Shown: positions 52,021 to 60,567, counted from the stretch's first letter. The stretch is 64,000 nucleotides of DNA from Pseudarthrobacter phenanthrenivorans Sphe3 (GCF_000189535.1 NC_015145.1:434001-498000), one strand, 5' to 3'. The notes: a model not told the origin generated them from the sequence alone. A program made the numbers and translations.

Positions 52021-52737
52021 ATGACTGCAGAAGCAACTGTGCCTGCCACCAACAACCCAGGCCGCGTGCTCGTGACCGGAGGTGCCTCCGGTCTGGGGGC
52101 CGCCGTCGTCGACGCCGTGCTCAAAGCCGGCGGCACCCCGGTGGTGTTGGACCGCGACATCAGCAGCGTCTCCGCCGTCAAGGCATTCGAGGTGGACGTT
52201 GCGGACCGCGCCGCCGTGGAAAATGCCGTCCGGGAAGCCGCCGAATCGCTGGGCGGCCTGGAAGCCGTGGTGACCGCGGCCGGCATCGACCGCTGCGGCA
52301 AGTTGGCTGATGTTGAAGCCACGGAGTGGGAAAAGGTCATCGGAGTGAACCTGATGGGCACCGTCTCCGTGGTGCGCGCGGCGCTGCCCTACCTCAAGTC
52401 CTCACACGGGCGCGTGGTGACCGTGGCATCCACCCTGGGTAAGCGTGCGGTGGCCGATGCCACGGCGTACTGCGCCTCCAAGTTCGGCGTGGTGGGTTTC
52501 AGCCACGCGCTTGCAGCAGAGACCGGCGGCGAAATCGGCGTCACCACCATGATTCCCGGCGGCATGAAGACGCGGTTCTTCGATGACCGCACCGAGCAGT
52601 ACAAGCCGCAGGACGATTCACGGCTCAACGATCCCGCCAACACGGCGCAGGCCATCCTATTCGCATTGAACCAGCCCGTCGGCTGCGAGGTCCGCGAAAT
52701 GCTGATCTGCCACGAGGAAGAGGGCTCCTGGCCCTAA
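52021..52737 (+). CDS. Short-chain dehydrogenase/reductase in the heptose operon
   Basis: A 238-residue classical SDR: cofactor site T-G-G-A-S-G-L-G, A-A-G-I-D in the N-A-G position, catalytic A-Y-C-A-S-K. It is not an extended SDR and lacks the HldD signature, so it is not the usual ADP-heptose 6-epimerase. It may reduce or oxidise a heptose intermediate or a side group. There are 75 bases before its ATG, with a GAAAGG ribosome site, so a weak internal promoter is possible. Enoyl-ACP-like P-G-G-M-K-T-R-F sits after the catalytic motif. Confidence 0.85.
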   Translation: MTAEATVPATNNPGRVLVTGGASGLGAAVVDAVLKAGGTPVVLDRDISSVSAVKAFEVDVADRAAVENAVREAAESLGGLEAVVTAAGIDRCGKLADVEATEWEKVIGVNLMGTVSVVRAALPYLKSSHGRVVTVASTLGKRAVADATAYCASKFGVVGFSHALAAETGGEIGVTTMIPGGMKTRFFDDRTEQYKPQDDSRLNDPANTAQAILFALNQPVGCEVREMLICHEEEGSWP

Positions 52738-52779
52738 AGACTGCACATCCATCAGACCCCACACGACGGGAGGAACACC

Positions 52780-54219
52780 ATGCCCACTACTGCCATTGAA
52801 ACAGCCGCAGGCCCCGGATCAGCTGAGCGCGCCGGGATCACCATCCGGAACCCGCGCACCGGCGATGTCCTCTGGACCGTGCCGGAAGCCGGGCCGGACG
52901 CGGTGACCCGCGCCGTGGACGTTGCCCGGAGCGCCGCGGCGGACTGGGCTTCCACTGCTCCCGCAGAACGGGGCGCCGCACTCCGCGCTGCTGCCCGGGC
53001 GTTGGATGCCGCCGCCGCTGAACTGGCGGAGCTCAACGCCAGCGAAACCGGGCGGCCGGTGGAGGAATCATTGGCCGGGATCGGCGCCGGGGTTTCCACC
53101 CTTGAGCAGTACGCCGAACTCGGGCCTGTCCACCGCGGCCTCAGCCTGCGCGGAAACCGCCTTGCCTCGGACTACACCGTGGCGGAGCCGCGCGGGGTCG
53201 CCGCGCTCCTCACCCCGTGGAACGATCCCGTTGCCGTGGCCTGCGGGCTGATCGGCGCCGCGCTGGTTACCGGAAACACGGTTGTCCACAAGCCCAGTGA
53301 GCGCTGCCCGCGCCTCGGTGAGGCACTGGGGGAGGTCCTGGCACCCGCGTTTCCGCCCGGCGTCTTCCAGACGATCAACGGAGGGGCCGGAGCGGGGGCC
53401 TTGCTCGCAGAGTCCCAGGTGGACGTGGTGGCGCACGTGGGCTCAAGCGCCGCTGGCGCCCGCATTGCCAGGGCCGGCGCACTGACCGGAGCCCATGTCA
53501 TCCGGGAGAACGGCGGAAACGATCCGCTGCTCGTTGACCGGGATGTTGATCCAGCATGGGCGGCCGAGCAGGCGGCCGTTGGCGCCTTCAGCAACAGCGG
53601 CCAGATCTGTGTGGCAGTGGAGCGAATCTACGTCCACGAGGCCATTGCCAAGGAGTTCTGCGCAGCACTGGAAGCTGAAGCGGCGCTCCGCAACAACAAC
53701 GGCACGGTGGCCCCGCTGGTGGACGAGCGGATGCGTGACGCCGTCCACGCCCACGTCACAGATGCGCTCAGCCAGGGCGCGCATGCCGTGGAAGGCGGAG
53801 TCCTTCCCGACGGTCCTGGCTCCTTCTATCCGGCCACGGTGCTGCTGGAGTGCACGGACAGCATGCAGGTCATGACGGAGGAAACATTTGGGCCGGTTGC
53901 TCCCGTCCAGGTGGTGAAGTCGTTTGACGACGGACTGCGGCTGGCGTGCAGCGGCAAGTACGGCCTGGCCGCCACAGTCCTGAGCGGCAACATGGCGCAC
54001 GTCCAGCAGGCCGTGGCGGCACTCCCGGTGGGAACCGTCAAGGTCAACGAGGTGTTTGGCGGCGCACCCGGCGGCGCAGCCCAGCCGCGCGGTGAAAGCG
54101 GTGCGGGGTTCGGTTACGGTCCTGAGCTGCTGGACGAGTTCAGCCGGGTGAAAGTGGTGCACATAGCCGCGCCTCCGGCTGCGGCTGAAAGGGAATCCAA
54201 AGGACAGGGGCAGCCATGA
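52780..54219 (+). CDS. Aldehyde dehydrogenase family protein
   Basis: A 479-residue ALDH. Catalytic C277 is in S-G-Q-I-C-V-A-V-E. The general-base Glu is E243 in R-E-N-G-G-N-D-P, a change from the common E-L-G-G-K. P-W-N-D-P lies near residue 148 and E-T-F-G-P-V near 365. It is an NAD(P)-dependent oxidiser of an aldehyde. GGGAGGAA stands before the ATG. It ends overlapping the second HldE-like gene by 4 bases. A role in modifying a heptose or an aldose side chain is inferred from position only. Confidence 0.9.
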   Translation: MPTTAIETAAGPGSAERAGITIRNPRTGDVLWTVPEAGPDAVTRAVDVARSAAADWASTAPAERGAALRAAARALDAAAAELAELNASETGRPVEESLAGIGAGVSTLEQYAELGPVHRGLSLRGNRLASDYTVAEPRGVAALLTPWNDPVAVACGLIGAALVTGNTVVHKPSERCPRLGEALGEVLAPAFPPGVFQTINGGAGAGALLAESQVDVVAHVGSSAAGARIARAGALTGAHVIRENGGNDPLLVDRDVDPAWAAEQAAVGAFSNSGQICVAVERIYVHEAIAKEFCAALEAEAALRNNNGTVAPLVDERMRDAVHAHVTDALSQGAHAVEGGVLPDGPGSFYPATVLLECTDSMQVMTEETFGPVAPVQVVKSFDDGLRLACSGKYGLAATVLSGNMAHVQQAVAALPVGTVKVNEVFGGAPGGAAQPRGESGAGFGYGPELLDEFSRVKVVHIAAPPAAAERESKGQGQP

Positions 54220-55790
54220 GCCAGCCGAGCGATGGGCTTCACCGTGAACCCGCTCCCGGCGACCCCGCCGGAGTGGACCTCTCCCAGCAGCGCGCCCTCT
54301 CCGAATGGCTGCCCGGCCGGCTGGCAGCGGAACAGCCGGCCATCCTGGTGCTGGGTGACGTGATGCTGGACGGCTGGTGGAGCGGCACCATTGAACGGCT
54401 GTGCCGCGAGGCACCCGCACCGGTGGTGGACGTCCAGTCCCGTGAATCCGTGCCGGGCGGGGCGGCGAACACGGCCATGAACCTGGCCGCCCTGGGCGCA
54501 CGGGTGTCCGTTGCCGGAATCATCGGAACGGATGACGCCGGCGTGGACCTCCGTAACCAGCTGGTGGCGGCGGGAATCGACGTCACGTACCTGCTCGACC
54601 ACCCGGACATGGTCACCACCACCAAGATCCGGATCAGCAGCGGCGGCCAGGTGATGCTCCGCATCGATGACTGCGCCAAAGCTGTGCCGGCCGATGCGCT
54701 GGCGGAGCTCGCCGCGTCGGTGCGGGCCGCCGTCGAACACCAGGACGCCGTGATGGTCTGCGACTATGGCGCCGGTGTCCTTGCCGACCCCGTCCGGGGC
54801 GGCCTGATGGACGCCCTGGCGGGCAAGGACCGGGCCGAACCGGCAGGGCGCCCGCTGCTGGTGGTCGACTCACACGACCCCCGCCCCTGGGCGCCGCTCG
54901 GTCCGGACCTGGTGACCCCCAACGCGCAGGAGGCGGCGCGGCTGCTGGACCTGCGCTTGCCGGACGGGCAGGACAGGGTGGCGGCCGTGGGGGACCACGC
55001 CGGGGAGCTGCTGGCCGCCACCGGTGCCCGGGCCGTGGTGGTCACCCTGGACCGCGACGGAACAGTCCTCCTGACGCCCGACGGCGTGCGGCACCGGACG
55101 TGGGCACGTCCCGCTGCCGAAAAGCAGGCGTCCGGTGCAGGGGACACCTTCGTGGCGGCCCTCACCCTGGCCCGTACTGCCGGGCTGCCGCTCACGGCGA
55201 GCCTGGACCTGGCGCAGTCCGCTGCGGATGTGGTGGTCCACCAGCCAGGCACGTCGGTGTGCAGCACGGCCGCGCTCAGCCGCTACCTGAAGGCTTTCGC
55301 CGACACTGCCCTGGGGGCCGACGAACTGGAACGGCAGCTGCAGCTGCACCGGGCCCAGGGCCAGCGGATCGTGCTGACCAACGGCTGCTTCGACGTGCTC
55401 CACAGTGGCCACACCCGCTACCTGAACCAGGCAAAGCAGCTGGGCGACGTCCTGGTGGTGGCCCTGAACAGCGACGATTCCGTGCGTCGGCTGAAGGGCG
55501 CAGGCCGCCCCATCAACCAGGTGGCCGACCGGGCCGCGGTGGTGGCCGCCTTGAGCTGCGTGGATTACGTGACGGTGTTCGATACACCCACCGCAGCACC
55601 CCTGATCCGGCAGCTTCGGCCCGAGGTGTACGCGAAGGGCGGGGACTACACTCCGGAGATGCTCGCCGAGACGCCGTCCGTGGAGGAGTACGGGGGCCGG
55701 GTGGCCATCCTGGACTATGTTGCCGAACGTTCCACCACCGCCGTGGTGAAGCGGATCCGCGAGGGCGAGGGAGCTGTTCCCACCAACTAG
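54216..55790 (+). CDS. hldE: HldE: heptose 7-phosphate kinase / heptose 1-phosphate adenylyltransferase (fusion 2)
   Basis: A 524-residue bifunctional protein. The PfkB kinase has V-L-G-D-V-M-L-D, the canonical sugar loop G81-G-A-A-N85-T-A-M-N-L-A-A-L-G, T-T-T-K-I-R-I and Q-A-S-G-A-G-D-T-F. The nucleotidyltransferase has G-C-F-D-V-L-H396-S-G-H399, L-N-S-D-D-S-V-R-R-L and Y-A-K-G-G-D-Y. This matches HldE well, unlike fusion 1. It would phosphorylate heptose 7-phosphate at C1 and, after GmhB, add the nucleotide. It is the last gene of the coupled block. Confidence 0.92.
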   Translation: MSQPSDGLHREPAPGDPAGVDLSQQRALSEWLPGRLAAEQPAILVLGDVMLDGWWSGTIERLCREAPAPVVDVQSRESVPGGAANTAMNLAALGARVSVAGIIGTDDAGVDLRNQLVAAGIDVTYLLDHPDMVTTTKIRISSGGQVMLRIDDCAKAVPADALAELAASVRAAVEHQDAVMVCDYGAGVLADPVRGGLMDALAGKDRAEPAGRPLLVVDSHDPRPWAPLGPDLVTPNAQEAARLLDLRLPDGQDRVAAVGDHAGELLAATGARAVVVTLDRDGTVLLTPDGVRHRTWARPAAEKQASGAGDTFVAALTLARTAGLPLTASLDLAQSAADVVVHQPGTSVCSTAALSRYLKAFADTALGADELERQLQLHRAQGQRIVLTNGCFDVLHSGHTRYLNQAKQLGDVLVVALNSDDSVRRLKGAGRPINQVADRAAVVAALSCVDYVTVFDTPTAAPLIRQLRPEVYAKGGDYTPEMLAETPSVEEYGGRVAILDYVAERSTTAVVKRIREGEGAVPTN

Positions 55791-55843
55791 GGTTGAACCA
55801 TGGATAAAGGCGGACGGGCCATGCGTAAAGCGGGCTTGGGGTA

Positions 55844-56770
55844 GTGGCCAAGCGCGGACGCTCAGGTGGTTCAGGTGGCAGGGCGGGCAACAGGCCGGTG
55901 GCCGGAGTGGTGGAAGTGCCGGCCGGCGGCAGGCCCAGCGGCCCCGTTGAAGGTGTCTACTACATCGATACCGGCGACTGCGAGCTGATCGCGGACCAGG
56001 ACAACTCCACGGGCTGGTTACTGAAGATCAACGGGGTGATGAGCTCCCATATCGACCTCGCGGATCCGCTTTTCCTGGATTTCGAGTACATGCGCTGGAT
56101 GGCGGCGCTGATCGAGTCGCGCTGGCCGCCGTCGGGTAGTTCCTCCGGCGGCGGCCCGAAACTGCGCGGCCTCCACCTGGGCGGCGGCGCCTGTTCGCTG
56201 GCCCGCTATTTCCACGCCGTCTACCCGGACGCCCGGCAGGTAGTGGTGGAACTGGACGGCAAGCTGGCCGAATATGTGCGCGGCTGGTTCGACCTGCCCA
56301 AAGCCCCGCTGCTGCGCCTGCGCGTGGGGGAGGCCCGCGAAGTCACCGAGAGCCTCACCCCGGATACCCGGGACTTCATCATCCGGGACGTTTTCGCCGG
56401 CGCCGTCACACCCCGGCCGCTCACCACGGCGGAGTTCACCGGCCACGTGAAACGGGTGGTGGCCCCGGGAGGCCTGTACGTGGTCAACTCCGGGGACGCG
56501 CCGGACCTGAAGAACGCCCGGGAGGACGCCGCCACCATCGCGGCGTCTTTCAAGTACACCGTGATCATCGCCGACCCCGCCATGCTGAAGGGCCGGCGCT
56601 ACGGGAACATGGTGATGGCCGGCAGCGATGCCCCGTTCGGCGACGATCCCAAGCTGCACCGCCGGCTGCTGGGCGGTGCTGTCCCCGCGCATCTCTGGGA
56701 TGACGACCAGGTCCGGGCCTTCGCCGCCGGTTCCCCCGTCCGCCACGACCCGCCTGCCCCGGTCAGTTAG
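55844..56770 (+). CDS. Spermidine-synthase-like methyltransferase-fold protein
   Basis: A 308-residue protein of the SpeE/spermidine synthase fold. The cofactor-type strand reads L-H-L-G-G-G-A-C-S-L-A-R-Y, with V-V-V-E-L-D-G after it, and R-D-V-F-A-G in place of the D-x-F/Y motif. The first ~35 residues are Gly/Arg-rich. The polyamine-binding Asp-rich loop is not clear, so it is probably not a true spermidine synthase. The start GTG 55844 has only a weak GGGG site. It ends 8 bases inside the convergent LysR gene. Confidence 0.78.
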   Translation: MAKRGRSGGSGGRAGNRPVAGVVEVPAGGRPSGPVEGVYYIDTGDCELIADQDNSTGWLLKINGVMSSHIDLADPLFLDFEYMRWMAALIESRWPPSGSSSGGGPKLRGLHLGGGACSLARYFHAVYPDARQVVVELDGKLAEYVRGWFDLPKAPLLRLRVGEAREVTESLTPDTRDFIIRDVFAGAVTPRPLTTAEFTGHVKRVVAPGGLYVVNSGDAPDLKNAREDAATIAASFKYTVIIADPAMLKGRRYGNMVMAGSDAPFGDDPKLHRRLLGGAVPAHLWDDDQVRAFAAGSPVRHDPPAPVS

Positions 56771-57665
56771 AACCCCGGCCCAGCAGCCAGTCCCGGTGTT
56801 CCGCCACCTGCTCCCGCAACGCCTGCACCACTGCGGCCACGGCCGGCCGCCGCAGCGAGTCCGGCCGCAGCACCATCCAGTAGGGCAGCAGTTCGGAAAT
56901 CGCGGACGGCAGCAGGCGGACCAGGTCCCCGTGCAGGTCGCCCATGAAGCACGGAAGGAAACCGATCCCGGCCCCGGCGCGGGTGGCCTCCACATGGACA
57001 AAGACGTTCGTGGAGGTCAGGCCGTCCCGCATGGCGGGCACCAGCCGGCGGGGCGCGTCCAGGTCATCCACCTGCAGCATGGAATCCACGAAGTAGACCA
57101 GCGGGTGCTCGTTGAGTTCGGCCACGGTGGCCGGAGTTCCATGCGCAGCAAGGTAGGCCCGCGAGGCGTACATTCCCAGCATGTACTCGCCCAGCCGCAC
57201 CGCTTCGGCCCGGTGCACCTGCGGCTCGCCCACCACCACTTCGATGTCCAGGCCCGAACGCTGCTGCAGTGCCCGCCGCGTCATGGTCACCACTTCCACG
57301 CTGAGCCCGGGATGGTTCCGCCGCAGCCGCGCCACGGCAGGCGCGGCGATATAGGCGCTGAACCCGTCCGTCGCGGTCATGCGGACGACGCCGGTAATGG
57401 GGTCCGGTTCCTTGCCAGCGGGTCCCAGCGTGCCCACCGCCGCCTCCACCTGTTCCGCTACCCGCACGGCCCGGGTGCCAAGGTCGGTCAGTTCCCAACC
57501 TCCCGCTGCCCGGGCCAGCACCCGGCCGCCCAGCGACTTCTCCAGGGCGGCTATCCGGCGCGAGACAGTGGTGTGGTTCAGTCCCAAGGCCTGGGCCGCC
57601 GTCGTGAATTTTGCTGACCGCGAGACGGCCAGCAGGACCAGCAGGTCATCCGGGTTCGTATCCAT
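56763..57665 (-). CDS. LysR-family regulator, likely for 3-hydroxybutyrate genes
   Basis: A 300-residue LysR protein. The N-terminal helix-turn-helix is F-T-T-A-A-Q-A-L-G-L-N-H-T-T-V-S-R-R-I. The ATG at 57665 is seven bases after CAGAAT, a leaderless arrangement; an earlier ATG at 57728 is less likely. The effector domain follows. It is divergent from the MHS transporter and 3-hydroxybutyrate dehydrogenase genes, so it probably controls them. The intergenic region has CCGC-N9-GCGG at 57709-57725, a possible operator. Confidence 0.87.
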   Translation of the reverse strand: MDTNPDDLLVLLAVSRSAKFTTAAQALGLNHTTVSRRIAALEKSLGGRVLARAAGGWELTDLGTRAVRVAEQVEAAVGTLGPAGKEPDPITGVVRMTATDGFSAYIAAPAVARLRRNHPGLSVEVVTMTRRALQQRSGLDIEVVVGEPQVHRAEAVRLGEYMLGMYASRAYLAAHGTPATVAELNEHPLVYFVDSMLQVDDLDAPRRLVPAMRDGLTSTNVFVHVEATRAGAGIGFLPCFMGDLHGDLVRLLPSAISELLPYWMVLRPDSLRRPAVAAVVQALREQVAEHRDWLLGRGSN

Positions 57666-57708
57666 ATCTGCAATTCTGCACACAGGCGGTGCCGGTTTGG
57701 CCATTGAA

Positions 57709-57725
57709 CCGCGGACTTTCTGCGG
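57709..57725. promoter_or_regulatory. Possible LysR operator
   Basis: CCGC (57709-57712) and GCGG (57722-57725) form an inverted pair across a 9-base spacer between the divergent LysR and MHS transporter genes. Confidence 0.35.
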
Positions 57726-57798
57726 CAATACTCATCTGAGCCCATTGAGTGCTGCGCATCACAGCACGTGTCGACGTGGACACTAAGGAGAAAAACAT

Positions 57799-59181
57799 AT
57801 GAGCGTAGAACAACGCTCTGCATCATCGGCCGAGCCTGCCCCAAAGGGCGCCGGCCTCAAGAAGATCGTCGCAGCCTCCATGGTTGGCACCGTGGTGGAA
57901 TGGTACGAGTTCTTCCTCTACGCCACTGCCGCAACCCTGGTGTTCGGCAAGTACTTCTTCCCTGCTACCGGCAACGAGCTGGACGGCATCATCCAGGCGT
58001 TCATCACCTACGCCGTGGGCTTCGTTGCACGGCCGCTCGGCGGCATCGTCTTCGGCCAGATTGGTGACAAGCTGGGCCGCAAGCCCACCCTGCAGCTCAC
58101 CATCGTGATCATCGGCGTGTCCACCTTCCTGATGGGCTGCCTCCCGGGCTTCGCCGAGATCGGCTACCTCGCACCGGCACTGCTGGTGTTCCTGCGCTTT
58201 ATCCAGGGCTTCGCCCTGGGCGGCGAATGGGGTGGCGCCGTGCTTCTCGTCGCCGAGCACAGCCCCAACAAGTCCCGCGGATTCTGGTCCAGCTGGCCCC
58301 AGTCCGCCGTTCCGGTGGGCAACCTGCTGGCCACGCTGGTTCTGTTCATCATGTCCTCCATGCTCAGCCCGGAAGCGTTCCTCGGCTGGGGCTGGCGGGT
58401 GGCATTCTGGCTGTCCGCGGTGATCGTCTTCGTGGGCTACTACATCCGCACGCACGTTACTGAAGCGCCTATCTTCCTGAAGGCCAAGGAACTCGTGGAG
58501 CAGGAACAGGCCGTGAGCTACGGCGTGCGCGAGGTCATCCGCAAGTACCCCAAGGGCATCCTGCAGGCCATGGGCCTCCGGTTCGCGGAAAACATCATGT
58601 ACTACCTCGTGGTCAGCTTCGCGATTGTGTACCTCAAGAGCGTCCACAAGTACGACACGTCCTCGCTCCTGCTCGCCCTGCTGATTGCCCACGTCATCCA
58701 CTTCCTGGTCATCCCGCAGGTGGGACGCCTCGTGGACAGCTGGGGCCGCAAGCCTGTGTACCTGGTGGGCGCCATCACCGGTGCCACCTGGCCCTTCTTC
58801 GCGTTTCCCATGTTCGACACGAAGAACGCGGTGGTGATCGTCCTGGCCGTGACCATCGGCCTCTGCCTGCACGCCTTCATGTATGCCGGGCAGCCGGCCA
58901 TCATGTCGGAGCTCTTCCCCACCCGGATGCGCTACGCCGGGGTGTCGCTGGGCTCGCAGGTCACCTCGATCGTTGCCGGTTCGCTGGCGCCGCTCCTGGC
59001 CACCCAGTGGCTGAAGGACACGGGCTCGTGGGTTCCCACCGCCATCTACCTGGTGGTGGCGTGCGCCGTCACCACCGTGGCGGTGCTGAGCCTCAAGGAA
59101 ACCAAGGGCATAGCCCTGGAGGACGTGGACAGGGCCGACGCCGAACGCGAAGGCCTGGCGGTAGCGGCAGCCACGCGCTGA
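57799..59181 (+). CDS. MHS-family MFS transporter (shikimate/alpha-ketoglutarate type)
   Basis: A 460-residue 12-helix transporter. It has V-V-E-W-Y-E-F-F-L-Y-A-T, F-G-Q-I-G-D-K-L-G-R-K-P and G-F-A-L-G-G-E-W-G-G-A, the MHS (KgtP/ShiA) signature. It is separated by 49 bases from bdhA and likely moves an organic acid into the cell with H+; 3-hydroxybutyrate is the natural guess from the next gene. AAGGAG is seven to nine bases before the ATG. The C-terminal tail is short and acidic. Confidence 0.92.
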   Translation: MSVEQRSASSAEPAPKGAGLKKIVAASMVGTVVEWYEFFLYATAATLVFGKYFFPATGNELDGIIQAFITYAVGFVARPLGGIVFGQIGDKLGRKPTLQLTIVIIGVSTFLMGCLPGFAEIGYLAPALLVFLRFIQGFALGGEWGGAVLLVAEHSPNKSRGFWSSWPQSAVPVGNLLATLVLFIMSSMLSPEAFLGWGWRVAFWLSAVIVFVGYYIRTHVTEAPIFLKAKELVEQEQAVSYGVREVIRKYPKGILQAMGLRFAENIMYYLVVSFAIVYLKSVHKYDTSSLLLALLIAHVIHFLVIPQVGRLVDSWGRKPVYLVGAITGATWPFFAFPMFDTKNAVVIVLAVTIGLCLHAFMYAGQPAIMSELFPTRMRYAGVSLGSQVTSIVAGSLAPLLATQWLKDTGSWVPTAIYLVVACAVTTVAVLSLKETKGIALEDVDRADAEREGLAVAAATR

Positions 59182-59230
59182 GCTGCTAAAGCCGCGGAAC
59201 AGTCTGTTGGATCAGCCGAAGGGGAGTGTT

Positions 59231-59980
59231 ATGGAAAGCACATTGAACGGCCGCAAGGCACTGGTCACGGGCGGAGCCGGGGGCATCGGCGCTGCCAGTG
59301 TGCGCGCCCTCGCCGCACGGGGGGCCAAGGTGGTAATCGCGGACGTTGACGAGGGTGCAGCGGCAGCACTCGCCGACGAGGTGGGCGGCACTTCATGGGC
59401 AGTGGATTTGCTGGACGTGGACTCGCTCGCCACCCTGAGCCTGGACTGCGACATCCTGGTGAACAATGCAGGAATCCAGCGCATCAGCCCCATCGAGGAG
59501 TTTGAGCCGGCCGACTTCCGCCGGCTCATCACACTCATGCTTGAGGCGCCGTTCCTGCTTATCCGGGCGGCACTGCCGCACATGTACAACAACGGGTTCG
59601 GCCGGATCATCAACCTGTCCTCCGTGCACGGCATCAGGGCCTCGCCGTTCAAAAGTGCCTACGTATCCGCCAAGCATGGGCTGGAAGGGTTGAGCAAGGT
59701 GACTGCGCTTGAGGGCGGGGACCACGGCGTGACGTCCAACTGCATCAACCCCGGCTACGTGCGCACGCCGCTTGTGGAGTCGCAGATAGCAGACCAGGCG
59801 AAGGTCCACGGCATCCCCGAAACCGAAGTGCTGGCGAAGATCATGCTGACCGAGTCCGCCATCAAGCGGCTCGTGGAGCCGGAGGAGGTGGCCTCCCTGG
59901 TGGCCTGGCTGGCATCCGACCACGCCGGCATGGTGACGGGCGCCAGCTACACCATGGACGGTGGCTGGTCGGCCCGGTAG
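59231..59980 (+). CDS. bdhA: 3-hydroxybutyrate dehydrogenase (SDR)
   Basis: A 249-residue SDR. It has T-G-G-A-G-G-I-G, N-N-A-G-I-Q, S-S-V-H-G-I-R-A-S and the catalytic Y-V-S-A-K-H-G-L-E-G-L. The C-terminal part (C-I-N-P-G-Y-V-R-T-P-L-V-E-S-Q-I and T-M-D-G-G-W) is highly typical of BDH. It oxidises D-3-hydroxybutyrate to acetoacetate with NAD+. ATG 59231 has AAGGGGAG upstream; an upstream start eight codons earlier is less likely. Confidence 0.9.
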   Translation: MESTLNGRKALVTGGAGGIGAASVRALAARGAKVVIADVDEGAAAALADEVGGTSWAVDLLDVDSLATLSLDCDILVNNAGIQRISPIEEFEPADFRRLITLMLEAPFLLIRAALPHMYNNGFGRIINLSSVHGIRASPFKSAYVSAKHGLEGLSKVTALEGGDHGVTSNCINPGYVRTPLVESQIADQAKVHGIPETEVLAKIMLTESAIKRLVEPEEVASLVAWLASDHAGMVTGASYTMDGGWSAR

Positions 59981-60007
59981 CCGCCCCAACCACCCCCTCC
60001 ACCCCTT

Positions 60008-60074
60008 GGAGTTTTTGGACAGATACCACGGTTTAGAAGCGCGGTTGAAGTCCTCATATCTGCCCAAAAACTCC
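60008..60074. repeat. 67-base palindromic intergenic element
   Basis: Arms GGAGTTTTTGGACAGATA (60008-60025) and its complement (60057-60074) match at 17 of 18 positions, with a 31-base centre. It sits right after bdhA and before a minus-strand gene. The arms are AT-rich against a GC-rich background. It could be a terminator with T-runs inside the stem, or a dispersed repeat. Confidence 0.7.
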
Positions 60075-60088
60075 GGGGCGGGGCGGGG

Positions 60089-60352
60089 TCAGTCCAGGTG
60101 CCGCAGTTGCCGGTGGTCGTAGAAGAAGACTCCCTGTGCGGTGTCCACCCCCGCGGAGGTGCCCTGCAGGAAGACCACCACCCCCTCGCGCCGTCCCTTG
60201 AAGGGATCGTCCCCCACCACCGCATCACCGATTTTGAAGGGTGACCGCGGGGCGAGGCACCTCGTGAGGTGGAGCCAGGCCTGCAGTGCGATCTGGGCCA
60301 GGCTTACCGGCCGGCCCATGCTGGACACATCAGGGACCTCGGCTTTGACCAT
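60089..60352 (-). CDS. Small protein of unknown function
   Basis: An 87-residue protein with start ATG 60352, nine bases after AGGAG. The sequence has a helical middle (A-Q-I-A-L-Q-A-W-L-H-L-T-R-C-L-A-P) and a beta-rich end (G-V-V-V-F-L-Q-G-T-S-A-G-V-D). I do not recognise a family. A TTG at 60361 is a weaker start. Confidence 0.6.
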   Translation of the reverse strand: MVKAEVPDVSSMGRPVSLAQIALQAWLHLTRCLAPRSPFKIGDAVVGDDPFKGRREGVVVFLQGTSAGVDTAQGVFFYDHRQLRHLD

Positions 60353-60496
60353 GCGTACCAACTCCTCGAAGGCGGCATGGGCCGCCCACTGGCGGTGCGG
60401 TTAACCGGAACGCTCCCAGCGTGAGGGCGGCCCTCCAATTCCGGCTGGCACCTTACGCCCAAGCTACGCGCTAATCACACCAGTCACACCAGTAAC

Positions 60497-60527
60497 AAGT
60501 ACTCGCTTTTTTCACGGGCGGGTACTT
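60497..60527. promoter_or_regulatory. AAGTAC-N19-GTACTT inverted pair
   Basis: AAGTAC (60497-60502) and GTACTT (60522-60527) flank 19 bases, in the 215-base gap between the HxlR gene and the small gene at 60352. The half-sites match those over the HxlR promoter. Two CACACCAGT copies lie just before it. No other feature is seen in the gap. Confidence 0.4.
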
Positions 60528-60567
60528 GACCGCCCAAGGCTTCCTTGGGGTGGGCGGGCCCCGCCAG

